Shown piece after piece: positions 16,083-25,965 of a stretch of DNA of 26,935 bases. Source of the DNA: Chara braunii (taxonomy: Eukaryota > Streptophyta > Charophyceae > Charales > Characeae); contig BFEA01000200.1 of NCBI GenBank assembly GCA_003427395.1, forward strand, positions 1,461,439 to 1,488,373, read 5' to 3'. How positions within the stretch are numbered: position 1 is the stretch's first letter; every line of letters begins with the position of its first letter. Made by a program: the position numbers and the translations under genes. The notes under the pieces were generated by a model. It searched no databases and had not been told where the DNA came from. It saw only the letters and a list, made by a program, of their open reading frames with translations.

Positions 16083-19000
16083 CTAGACAGGTAAATGGGG
16101 GGGGGGGGAAGAAATCGGGGAATTCATCGGGGGTTTCAAGGGGATAACCGTATCAACTTTGGTCCATTCGTGGAATATCAGTCGGTAGTCCCTTACCATT
16201 GCCATTCTCACTTGGTCCTCCCCTAATTCCTTTCGCTCTCCTTTCCATTCTACCATGACTAACCTCCCTCCTTCTATCCCCCCAAACAAGCTTGAGCTGA
16301 ATTCCGGTATTTTTTGTTTAATATCCTTTTGCGTGCTTAGGAATCGGATTTGTTCTTTGACACCTTCCCATTTTGCAGTCATTTCTGTTTGGATCTGTTG
16401 TTGTACGTTTTCTATAAAATCAGGTCCTTCTAGTCTCGCCCCCTCCATCTCAAATGTACAGCGTCGTCTACAGAGTGTCCAAAGTACCGCCCTTCGTCCC
16501 AATTTGAACATGTTTTTGGTAAAATCATCGGGCTGGTCTGTCTGACCCTTGGGCCAAGCTTCCAGTCCCAGGGCCACGGGGTCTTTACTCCTAACTCACC
16601 CTAAACTCTATCCCACCATCTCCACAGCCAGAGCGCTCTGGGGCACTGTAGAAATATGTGTTCCATTGTTTCGGGCTGTTTCCTGCACGGGGACACGTTT
16701 GTGCATAGCTTGCACCATGGGAGGGCACACCCTCTTTGTTCCAGGGACATTCTACCTATCAAACAGTTGTTAGTTGGTAGGCAGCGATGTTCAAGCTGTC
16801 ATTGGAGGGAGGCTAGTTTAGCTGGTTTTGCCTTAAGTTAGCCATCTTAAACCATCTTATTGGTCTCAACTCCTCTTCGATGACGTTCAGGTGGCGCCTC
16901 CAACGCTCCTCTACGTAATCTCGAGGGTTAACCTTGGGTCTTAAGAGCCTGTAGGTTAACTTGACTGTTAAGCCATATAGGGATTTGGTGTGTCACCTGC
17001 CTTTCCCCATTTGGGTTGCCATGCCCATTCCAAAGGGTCCAGGGCTAAGTGATGAATGGAGTGTTGGGGAGATAGGCTATCCATTGCCATTTTTCAAAGA
17101 GCACTCTAATTCTGAACACTTCCTCCATTTCGCATATTATCGTTTTCTCTGGAGTGTTCCTTTGGATATCGTTGTCTTGCCCTACTTGGAAGAGACTCAC
17201 TACTACTGATCCTTCTGGGGAGCATCGAACTACATTACCCACTTCTCATTGGCACACCCGAAATGCCACCCAATCCGACTCCTGTAGGGTAGGGCCTTTG
17301 CAGACAAATCTCCACCACGCTAGTTTTTTTTTTTCTACTACTGCCTTCAGGGCTTCGTTGGGCCGGTGGCAGTACCTCAGTCTCTCCCGTAGTTGTCCCG
17401 GACCTATCCAGTCCTTCTTATTTGTGTCCCAGATGTCTTTTATCCTTGTTACGCCTCGCTTGACCCAACCCTGCCAAGGGGAGTTCATTCAATGGAGCAT
17501 CTGGCCCCTAGAGTCAACAATCCATCTATTACCAAAGAGAGGTTGACGTGCCACCTCCTCCCATCTTTCAGGCGAGGATTTGTCGGGTAGGTGGAGGTTT
17601 CTCCATGTCCTGAGGAGGGTGGGCCAGAAGAGGTCTTTTCGTAAATCCGCCCTTATTGTTTGTCTGGGAGAGCTAAGGTAAGGATCCTGTTGCTGCGACC
17701 TTGATTTTTTGATCGGCCAACCCCTATTTTCCAGCCACATTAACCGGTCGCTTCCTTCTAGTGTTTGTGGTGCTAACCATGAAATTTGTTTCAACACTAG
17801 CTCTCTCCATGAAATTTCAGGTTTGAACAGCAGGCATTTGAGCCACTGTATTGCCAGCGTTTTAGTTTGTGTTAAGGGGTCAATGATGCTCAGGCCCCCT
17901 TTTGATTTGGGTTAGATTTATGGAATAACATGCGACTGGGCTGATCACATTTTGTTTTTCGTGGTCGCCCCACCACAAAAAGGCGGCAATCTGCCGTTGC
18001 AGAGGGCGTAAGGCATTCTTGTCCAATGCCCAGATTGTTGCTTTGTACCACAACGAGGCCAACACTATGTTATTGATAATCAGAGAGAGTCCAAACAGTG
18101 AAGTGTGTTTATCCTTCCAGAGTGTCATTTTTTTGCTAGGGGTGGACTAGAGACTCATTCATTGTTAGTGGAAGGTCTACCTTATGTCGTCATCGAGATT
18201 CTCAAGACTCTGATAGGGGCTTCTTTGGGGAGCTATTTGAGCCTGGGTTGTTCTGGGGGTCTCACCCCTTGGTGGTGTATCCATCATCCTTCGTCCATTG
18301 ATTTTCTAAATGCATCCACCATCAGGGTCAGGTCATCTACAAACAGTGAGCAAACTGGTATTGCTTCCTTGGGAATTGCTGCCACTTGAATTCTTCTGAT
18401 GTCCTTATGTGTCCTTGGGTTTGCTGCTAGTGCTTCCATGACTATGACAAAGAGATAGGGGGTTATACAGTCTCCTTGTCTGACTGACCTCTGAAGGTTG
18501 ATGGGCGGGGTCATATTGTCGTTCACCATAACCCTGGTCGTTGCATTAACATGGGGGATCTCTATCCATCGTCTGAAGCATTGCCCAAAGTTAAGTTTTT
18601 CCAAACATTTATCTACGAAGGACCAATCTACGTGGTCATACGCCTTCTTGAAGTCGATAAAGATAATTGCTGCGTTGTTTTTTTGTCTGTCTTGTCGGCT
18701 TGATCATCTCATTGACTAGGAGGATGTTATCTTGGATATTCCTACCCTGGATGAGCCCTGTTTGGTTTGGGTGAATGATGTCTGTCATTAATGGTGTCAT
18801 GCAGTTGGTCAGTGTGAGCAAAGTGATAGGCCTATACTTTCTTATATTGGTTTTTTCCCCTTTCTTGTAAAGGAGAGTCAGAACTCCTTGCCCTACCAAT
18901 TCCCCTGTCTGACCTGAGTTCCAGACCGCTTGATAATACTCTATGAGATCCTGTGAGATGCTTGGCCACATAGCTTCCCAAAATTCATTGGTCAGCCCAT

Positions 19001-20482
19001 CTATGCCAGGAGTTTTTCCCTCTTCCATTTGCATCAAGGTTGTCCATATTTCCTCCTTAGATATGGGGATGTCTAAAGTATCTCTTTGCTGTTCTGAGAG
19101 GGTTTTATTAAGCAGGCGTAAAAATTCACCTATTTCCTCCATTCACTGCGCCTTAGTTTGATTCCTACACTCTGAAGTAAACAACGTCTAGTAAAAATTT
19201 GTTGCTATTTTCGTGCAGGCAGTTGTAGACGTGAGTAGCGGCCCTTGGTTACTTTTGGGGTCCTCCAAGACCTCAATTATCGATCTTCATGACTTGGCAT
19301 TGGCCATTGCAAAGAACTTTGCGTCCATTGCTCCCTCCATATTATACTTTGAAAGTTTGCCCCGGATCCTAACTCCCTGTCATCTGTTTTCCATGTAATC
19401 TAAGAGGTGGCCTTCCAAAGTTTTGATGGTCCTAGCTGTCGCGGGACTCTCGGCTACTAGGAGTTCAGGGTTATCTTGATCATCTTCTTGTTCTTGCAAT
19501 TGTTGCAGTTGATGTTGCAGATTTGCTTCATCAGCGTGGCGTCGCTCCGTGAGCGTTTTGGAGTATTCATTGCACTTGCGACCCAAAAAAACAAGGTCGT
19601 TGTTGAACCACATTATATCATTTCTGATGTGGTCTCTTTGCTTTTGCCAAAAGGACCACACATCATAAAGGTAGGCTTTGAAGCGGTCAATGGTCAGGAG
19701 GGATGTATTGAGTTTGTAAAATCCTCTGCCTTTGTTTATTTTTTTCCGAAATGAGAAAATGGCAAGGCACATCGCGTGATCCAGGCCCGGGTGTGGGCTG
19801 CGGGGAAATATCTTTGCTATTTGGAGGGCCCCTTGTAACTCTTCTGAAATCAATATTAGATCTATGCGGGATTTCGACGCTCTTTTCGTACAGTTCTTAT
19901 AGAAAACAGGTGAGACGACGATCGGTAGGAAATTGTCTCCTGAAGGTATCAAATAAGCTGAGGGATTGTGAAAGCTCAGTGATTATTCTCTCGTCATTCT
20001 CGATATAGATTGGGCAAGGCGTGGGGATTTTCCATCTATCCAGTCAGCGGTCCGGAGCCGCATTGAAGTCGCATGTCAATATTGTGGGGATACCCACGGG
20101 TAGTTTAACCTTGAGGGAGTCAAAGAAAGTTTGTCATGACGCCGACTCATTGGGGGCCTATACATTCAAGATATTAACCACATATGGTTACTTCTCCACT
20201 TCCTGAACGTGGGGCGTGAGCGCGAAAGGCCTGGTGGGGCCAAATTTCTTTGTGTGTGTGATTATGTTCTGGGTTGTTCATGAGGTGAGTTTCGTGCAGG
20301 CATACAACGTCTGGCCAATCTCTCCCCTCCACCCCTTTTAGCTATTCTAAAATTGCTTGTCTTTTGGGGTGCTTTGCTATGGCGAGTCCATTTATATTGA
20401 GTGAGCGCAGGTCAAGGTCCGCTTGTCTTTTGCAGAGTTTCCAAGTCTTATCCTTGTCGTACAACGCGTCAACTACATTCAT
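16083..20482 (-). pseudogene. LINE ORF2: APE endonuclease, reverse transcriptase, zf-RVT (broken)
   Basis: ORF2 would nick target DNA and copy the element RNA. The likely start is ATG at 20482. APE endonuclease motifs appear in order: SLNINGL (residues 28-34), CLHETHL (residues 61-67, catalytic Glu), TCDFNAAPD near 20060, SRIDLIL, and LDH with the catalytic His near 19777. RT follows: GKTPGIDGL and YRPITLL, motif A FIDFKKAYDHVDW near 18655, SVRQGDCITP (18484-18470 region), and the catalytic FVDD at 18343-18332 in place of the usual YADD/FADD. The C-terminal part runs through WKDKHTSLFG, LWYKATIWALDKNALRPL and a zf-RVT segment, ETMEHIFLQCP, near 16650. It ends WTKVDTVIPLKPP. Stops include TAG at 20344-20342 and several TGA; a frameshift falls at an A run near 18685. 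About 4.4 kb is typical for plant L1 ORF2. Confidence 0.9.
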
Positions 20483-20529
20483 CTTTATTATTGTTAATTT
20501 GTTTCCTTGTTTAATGAATCAGATGTGAT

Positions 20530-23500
20530 TTACAGTGGTAGCCACTTTTCAGTATCCAAGAGGTTACCTCTCTGCAATATTCCTTTCCTGAGCAGTTTCA
20601 TCAGGAAGGCACTGAATCAGATCTCTATAGCCGACTTGATGTCGTTGGGTTTTATTTTTAGCAGTTGTAGATCCATAAGGGCATCTTGATCCAACCAGCG
20701 CAAGTCCTCTATTCTCAGGTGGTTGTACCGTTGTAGCGTAGAAAGATATCATTGGTTCTCAATCTGTGTTGCCCGTGGGAGAGCACCAATGTTGTTGAGG
20801 CTCCTGCCGACAATTGTTGCTGGATCAACTGGGCAATATCCGCTTTCCTGAGGACTGGGCTGCCAGCCCAGGATGTTGGTGAGAGGAAGAAGGAGGAGCG
20901 CCCTTGAAGGGTTACTTCCCCATGTGCTGCACCTGGTGACATCGATAGCCCCACCTCCCAAACCCCATTTTTTTGCCTTACTGGTAGGAAGGTTATGCCC
21001 TTGTCTGAGGGCACTTCATCGGAAGGTGTCCTCTCCAGCAGGTGACAATTTTTTTGTCGTCTGCTGGTGGACTTTTGGGGGCTTTGGGGGCTTTGGGGGG
21101 AGAGAGTTTATGCTGGGCTGGTTGTGTCTTTGGCGTGGCCAGTTCCCAGGACGCCAAAGCCAGGCATAGTTGTTCTGACGAAATCACTTCTTTTTTCTCT
21201 TCGCCCTCCTTTTTTTGAGGATCCCCGCTTGCTAGTTCTGTGTCTTGGTCTTGGGTTATCTCTTGTTGGGCCCCTCCTCTTCCATGTCCTGATTCCTCCC
21301 CCTTTTGAGAAACCCCATTTTCCATCTCGCCTAATATGCCCTTTTTCTCCTTTTGTTGCACTTCTCCGGCCTTTGATTTATCTTCCTTCACTGTTACCCC
21401 TTCTTGTTCCTTCCTGTTATCTCCATCTTGCTGCACTTCCAACTCTTTTTCCTTGACCTCCTCTTCAAACTTCTCCAAAATCCTTTTCTCCCCATTTACC
21501 TTTACATCCTCCGGCCTACTAGGTCTGGATGGTCCATCTGTTCTTCGGTAATTGCACTCTTCCCCCGGATGTACTCCAGCGTCGACGGGGTATTACTGTT
21601 GGGGTGTGGTGTCTTTTGGTGCATAACTGTATTGGGGCCCCCTTCCCCCGAGGTAGTGGCATAGTCCTTATTTCGTCCCCCTCGCTTGTCTTGTCCTTCC
21701 TGTTCGGGGGTTAGGGGATGAAATCGGTTGAGCACAATATACAGCAGTTTGTTGCAGGTATCCGGCCAGTTCGCCCCCTCCGGTAGGCCCTGGGTCAAGG
21801 TTTTTTGGAGGCTCCTCTTCCATGTCCTGATTCCTCCCCTTTTTGAGAAACCCCATTTTCCATCTCGCCTAATATGCCATTTTTTTCCTTTTCATCTTGC
21901 TGCACTTCCAACTCTCTTTCCTTGACCCCCTCTTCTAACTTCTCCAAAATCCTTTTCTCCCCATTTACCTTGAGATCCTCCGGCCTACTAGATCTAGATG
22001 GTCCATCTGTTCTTCGGTAATTGCACTCTTCCCCCGGATGTACTCCAGCGTCGACGGGGTATTACTGTTTGGCTGTGGTGTCTTTTGGTGCATAACTGTA
22101 TTGGGGCCCCCTTCCCCGAGGTAGTGGCATAGTCCTTATTTCGTCCCCCTCGCTCGTCTTGTCCGTCCTGTTCGGGAGTTAGGGGATGAAATCGGTTGAG
22201 CACAATATACAGCAGTTTGTTGCAGGTACCCGGCAAGTTAGCCCCCTCTGGTAGGCCCTGGGTCAAGGCTTTTGGGAGGCTTGCGCTATTTTCCAGCAAT
22301 GGAACAAGTTCTTTGTACACTTCATCCCAAAACTCCTCTTTTTTTTTTTTGTATTTGAAGTGAAGATTTTTCATATGCCAATCTACCACTTCTTTCAGGC
22401 CTACCTTTTATGTTCTGTTATTGTCTTCCTCTGTGTGAGTTGTTGCCGTGTGTGTTGACTGGCTTTTACCAGTGTCATGTGCCTCAGACATTTGCACATC
22501 TGGAGGGGGGGTTACCCCCGAATGGACTTAATTTCCATCGGTGCTGGGCCAAATGTCTCCTTGAACGGGTCAGTCTGTCCGCAGTTTCCTTGTGTGAGCT
22601 CCCCCAGGTCGCTTTGCTTCCTTTCTGTAGCTTCTGATTGGCGGGATGTGCCAACTGCGACGGATGTTTTCCTGGTGAGGCTCGATTCTTCTTGTTCTCT
22701 CTCTCCCTCTCCAGCTAGCAGTTTTCCTGTTGGCAAGTACTGCATTGCTGACGGTCGCCATTTCTGTTTTTTTTTGGGTTGCTTGGTTAGCAGTTTGGCT
22801 TGCTTCTCTCTCCCTTGGGGAGGGGGGGGCAGCGACACAGGGTCCGATCTTTTGGGTTCTAGAGCCTTGGGGGGCTGCGGAGCCTTTCCGACTGTAACAA
22901 CTTTTTGGGTGTCTTCCTTGGGGGCGAGGTCCAGTCGCTTGGTGGCCTGGTGGCCCTGCAGGGGTCCCCGCGGCCCTCCTAGGTCCAACCTTTTGCCTGA
23001 CCTTCAAGGTCAAGATCTTCCAAGTATACCCAACCCTCATGGCCCAGGTCCACTGTGTATCACTTATTGGGTCTGCGTGGGTCCCATTGAAGACGGTCTG
23101 CCATTAATCCCCTTTTGTTGGGGTGCTGGGGGTAGGCTGACTCCGTGCTCAGGTGCCAATATGCCTTGCATTTAAAATACCATGGTCTAAATTTTTGTGC
23201 TGTATGGATTTGGTAGACTTTGCCTCCCATTCTGTAGGGGATAATGTCATCTATGGAAAAAGGTTGGTCCTTGGGAAGCTCCAGTGCCAACATCACATAG
23301 TTGTCTCGTTTTGCCACGTAAGATGAGAGGGGGTCAATAAAGTCAACAATGTTGTATTGTTGTCCGAAGTCATAGACAAACGCAGCCTGAACTTTCACTA
23401 TGATATGTCTCAGTTCCACCCAGAAGCAATCCTTTATCAACGATTCCCTCTTCTCCTCTGGGCTTACCTTTTTTGGTTGCCATAGGTAAATGCGCACATC

Positions 23501-23575
23501 AGAGCTTTCCCATCTCAACAGAAAAAAAGTCGTGTTATTGAAAGCAAGTTTATCACATACCTTTGCATATAACAA
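20530..23575 (-). pseudogene. LINE ORF1: RNA-binding protein with degenerate zinc knuckle (broken, internally duplicated)
   Basis: ORF1 proteins bind the element RNA. The N-terminal part (23575-23060) is an RRM/DUF4283-like region: FLLRWESSDVRIYLWQPKK, FVYDFGQQYNIVDFIDPLSS, NYVMLALELPKDQPFSIDD. A zinc-knuckle site follows, FKCKAYWHLSTESAYPQHP near residues 134-152, with Tyr where Cys is expected. The middle is acidic/basic low complexity (EEVKEKELEVQQDGDNRKEQ) and carries a tandem duplication at 21274-22281. The C-terminal part ends LLKIKPNDIKSAIEI, a TGA, then FSAFLMKLLRKG and LDTEKWLPL, with TAA at 20532-20530. Several frameshifts split the reading frame. At about 3 kb it is longer than usual for plant LINE ORF1, partly because of the duplication. 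Confidence 0.75.
21274..22281 (-). repeat. Tandem duplication inside LINE ORF1
   Basis: About 535 bp (21274-21808) is repeated as about 473 bp (21809-22281). Both contain the blocks CTCCTCTTCCATGTCCTGAT, CCATCTCGCCTAATATGCC, GGTCCATCTGTTCTTCGG, GTACTCCAGCGTCGACGG and GGTAGGCCCTGGGTCAAGG. The second copy lacks about 80 bp present in the first (between TTTTTCTCCTTT and CATCTTGCTGCAC). Frames differ after the junction, so the duplication did not preserve a coding product. Confidence 0.9.
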
Positions 23576-23600
23576 CAGATTATTAACAGTTTATAAAGTG

Positions 23601-24064
23601 TTTGACGGAGGGGTTCATGAATATAAACAGTAAGCCAATCAATCTGGTTTGGCCAAACATTGATCATGTTCTCTGTGTTGTTATGGTTGTTTCAAACTGT
23701 ATACAAACAATTTACAACAGTTGATATTCTGTTGAAAATTTTGCTCATGTGTTGAAAATCTGTTGATAAACAGTTGATATCATGTTGAAATCATGTTGGA
23801 ATCATGTTGGAATAATATGGTTGTTCATTATATTAAAAAAATAGCATATGTAGGCTGACAAAACATTCAGAATTTCATTCTTGCGCTCTTATCAAAAACA
23901 CCAACTCATGTCTAGGACTGTGTAGTTGATGTAGACGTCATGGAAATGAACTTTAAAGTTTATGAATGTAAGATATTTACATATGTTCAGTTTATTTTTT
24001 TTCTTTTTTTTTCCCCCCTCTCGCTCTCTCTCTCTCAATAGAAGGCTGTAACGAACTTTGTTTG
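23601..24064. other. AT-rich stretch with degenerate TGTTGAAATCA repeats
   Basis: Between about 23715 and 23815 the words GTTGATAT, TGTTGAAA and ATCATGTTGGAA recur in loose tandem. A pyrimidine tract ending in CTCAATAG (about 24001-24042) resembles a plus-strand splice acceptor but has no exon partner. Confidence 0.5.
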
Positions 24065-24301
24065 TCAAAGCACAAAATCACGCATATTCTTATTCAACTG
24101 CACCTTCTTATTCAAGCGCAGTTCAATAAATGTATCCTGAAATCGATATGTGTCTATCTCGCAGCTCACTTGTGCAACTGCAGAGTTGACAGTCCAACAG
24201 GAAAGGCGAATAATATTTATTGAAGTAAGTGAGAACTCATTTTTTGTAATGATGTAACTACATTTTATTATTTTGTATTCAATATCTTTGTTCTTTTCCA
24301 T
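24065..24301 (-). CDS. Small unidentified open frame
   Basis: 78 codons from ATG (24301) to TGA, with a mixed, globular-looking composition: MEKNKDIEYKIIKCSYIITK at the start and QDTFIELRLNKKVQLNKNMR near the end. It has no signal peptide, membrane segment or motif I recognise. It lies on the same strand as the basic ORF and the Ulp1 fragment, so it may be the 3' end of the same element. In AT-rich DNA a frame of this length can occur by chance. Confidence 0.25.
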   Translation of the reverse strand: MEKNKDIEYKIIKCSYIITKNEFSLTSINIIRLSCWTVNSAVAQVSCEIDTYRFQDTFIELRLNKKVQLNKNMRDFVL

Positions 24302-24379
24302 GACGGCGGACGCCTAAGGAGCATATTATTTTTCAATATGTTAATGTGAATTATTCTTGTATTCCGGGCGACACTTCTT

Positions 24380-24456
24380 GTGGTCGGTTGGTGTCTACAT
24401 TTATGTGTTGCAACGGATATGCAAAGTCGATAATTCAATATGCACCTACCGACCAC
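24380..24456. repeat. 14-bp inverted repeat (13/14) with 49-nt loop
   Basis: GTGGTCGGTTGGTG (24380-24393) faces CACCTACCGACCAC (24443-24456) with one mismatch. The loop contains GTTGCAAC, itself palindromic, so the segment could form a cruciform. Confidence 0.85.
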
Positions 24457-24683
24457 ATGCACAAACATTGTTAAAAACATGATAGAAAACTGAAGATGAT
24501 TGTGAAACAAAAATGTAATACCATCTATGAGAAGTGCTTAATACTTAGAACTTTCTAATATATGTAAGTTGGTGAAACTCCGACGAAACAGTTTGTCACA
24601 ACTCCTCGTTGGTTCTTTTATTATTCCTCTCTGTCAACTGTTCAGTTTGCAGTTTTGTCTGATGATACGTATATATATTGTGC

Positions 24684-25136
24684 TCAACCGATTTCTACTG
24701 GAATCCCTTTTTTCATTTTCACATTTCGTTTTTCCTTCTCTTTCTTTTTTCTGTTTAATTGTTCATATTTATCTACAGGAAACACTTCCGAGCGTCGAAT
24801 ATCCACTGTCTCTACATCAACAAACATACGTTTCTTTTTTACCTTGCTCGGTGCATTTGGCATTTTCCCCGCAAATTTTTTTCGACCAACATTTCTTATG
24901 GGTGTTGATATGGAGGGAGTCTCACATGTCATTTCTCTAATTTTTTGTGTTGATGTCTTTGTCAGCAACGTGTGATATATAGTCTTCCTTTGTCTCTTAT
25001 GGTTTGAGCCTTCTGCTTCATACCGCATATCATCTTCGCTGCTTCCCCTTTCAATGTCGGTTTTCTTTCCTTGTCTGATATGTGTTTGTTTTTCTTCACG
25101 ATGCTCCCTCCTTCTGCAAACATCATCGTATTTTTG
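24684..25136 (-). CDS. Unidentified Lys/Arg-rich protein fragment
   Basis: The frame is open for 150 codons (25136-24687), with stop TGA at 24686-24684. An ATG at 25028 gives 114 codons, but the upstream codons are equally protein-like (RREHREEKQTHIRQGKKTDI, ERGSSEDDMRYEAEG). There is a TTTGCAG possible splice acceptor near 25117-25111, so it may be an internal or last exon. The product is strongly basic and probably nuclear or nucleic-acid-binding (KSVKKKRM-like and NRKKKEKEKRNVKMKKG patches). No known domain was seen. It lies downstream of, and on the same strand as, the Ulp1 fragment, with a microsatellite between. It ends at the 22-nt segment shared with LINE ORF1. Confidence 0.4.
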   Translation of the reverse strand, partial: QKYDDVCRRREHREEKQTHIRQGKKTDIERGSSEDDMRYEAEGSNHKRQRKTIYHTLLTKTSTQKIREMTCETPSISTPIRNVGRKKFAGKMPNAPSKVKKKRMFVDVETVDIRRSEVFPVDKYEQLNRKKKEKEKRNVKMKKGIPVEIG

Positions 25137-25738
25137 TTATGTAGCCATTTTTTTTTAATTACGAATCACTCGTAACGTTGTGTATTCAAGATCAATCTTC
25201 CCTGCACGCATAAAGACAATAAAGTGAGAATCTCCATGTATTGAGTTTCAACAACTTAATTATTACTTTATATTCCTACACATACACCAAAAATATATCA
25301 TTTTCAAGGAACATGATATAGTCTATTTCCCAGCGACCAAGACATGCTACAAAGTCGACCCAAGACGTGTTTATAAAAGATTCGATACAACTAAACGGTA
25401 GATCGGTTATTTTCAACTTTTGACTCAGACAATGATATTGTCGATAACAACTTCAAAAAGGAAAATGTTTGAGAACAACACAAGTTTAGTTATGCAGACA
25501 TTGAGTGCAACATACTTACTATATTATTTTCATTCAATTAACATAATTATTAAAGGAGAAGACAGTTACAATTTTCGATGTCATTATGCGGCGCAAAAAT
25601 CCAAAATGGTGCAATGCAACCGATCATCGACATTTCAATTAGCACCTCAAAAATTGTTTGTATCACCCGCAATAGACACTCTTTCATTGTCATCACAAGT
25701 CCTGCATTGGCGAACACCCACCTTTAATGTACGACTCT

Positions 25739-25739
25739 T

Positions 25740-25786
<47 letters not shown>

Positions 25787-25791
25787 CTATC

Positions 25792-25844
<53 letters not shown>

Positions 25845-25848
25845 ACCT
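25739..25848. repeat. (CT)n then (CTAT)n microsatellite
   Basis: CT repeats (about 25739-25759) pass into CTAT units to about 25844, with one break (CTCTATCTCTAT near 25786). It abuts copy 2 of the 73-bp repeat after the four-base break ACCT. Confidence 0.95.
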
Positions 25849-25921
25849 CGTCACAAACAGAACTGTCTGGTAAACCGTAGCCAGAGAGAGAGAAGAGGAC
25901 AACAAACGAAGGGTTGTGACA
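25849..25921. mobile_element. 73-bp microsatellite-bounded repeat, copy 2
   Basis: This copy has the same length, orientation and ends as 4608-4680, differing at about six positions. A (CTAT)n microsatellite lies at its left edge; the right side passes directly into unique sequence. The left microsatellite differs from copy 1 (TA), so the shared unit is the 73-bp block itself and not a duplicated microsatellite locus. Confidence 0.6.
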
Positions 25922-25965
25922 ATCCAATCTCATGAGTGATAGTATCGATGAACAAAAATATACCC

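Larger units (their letters stand above)
15505..23600 (-). mobile_element. Old L1-like LINE with ORF1, ORF2 and probable poly(A) end
   Basis: A retrotransposon on the minus strand. Its 5' side is near 23600, where AT-rich non-element DNA begins. ORF1 (23575-20530) and ORF2 (20482-16083) are separated by 47 nt. About 560 nt of 3' UTR then lead to an A tail, seen as 18 T at 15505-15522. A 12-bp stem-loop (15537-15574, GTGCTAGTGATG facing CACCACTAGCAC) lies just before the tail, as in LINEs whose RT recognises a 3' hairpin. Assigning the tail to this LINE rather than to a separate SINE is inference. Both ORFs are broken by stops and frameshifts, so the element is inactive. No target-site duplication was found. 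Confidence 0.8.

Noticed and set aside
23720-23815. Possible CRISPR-like or regular short repeat array
   Set aside because: The repeats are degenerate with no constant spacers; it is AT-rich tandem drift in a eukaryotic context.
24001-24050. Plus-strand splice acceptor after a pyrimidine tract
   Set aside because: No coding exon follows on the plus strand; pyrimidine tracts are common throughout the window.
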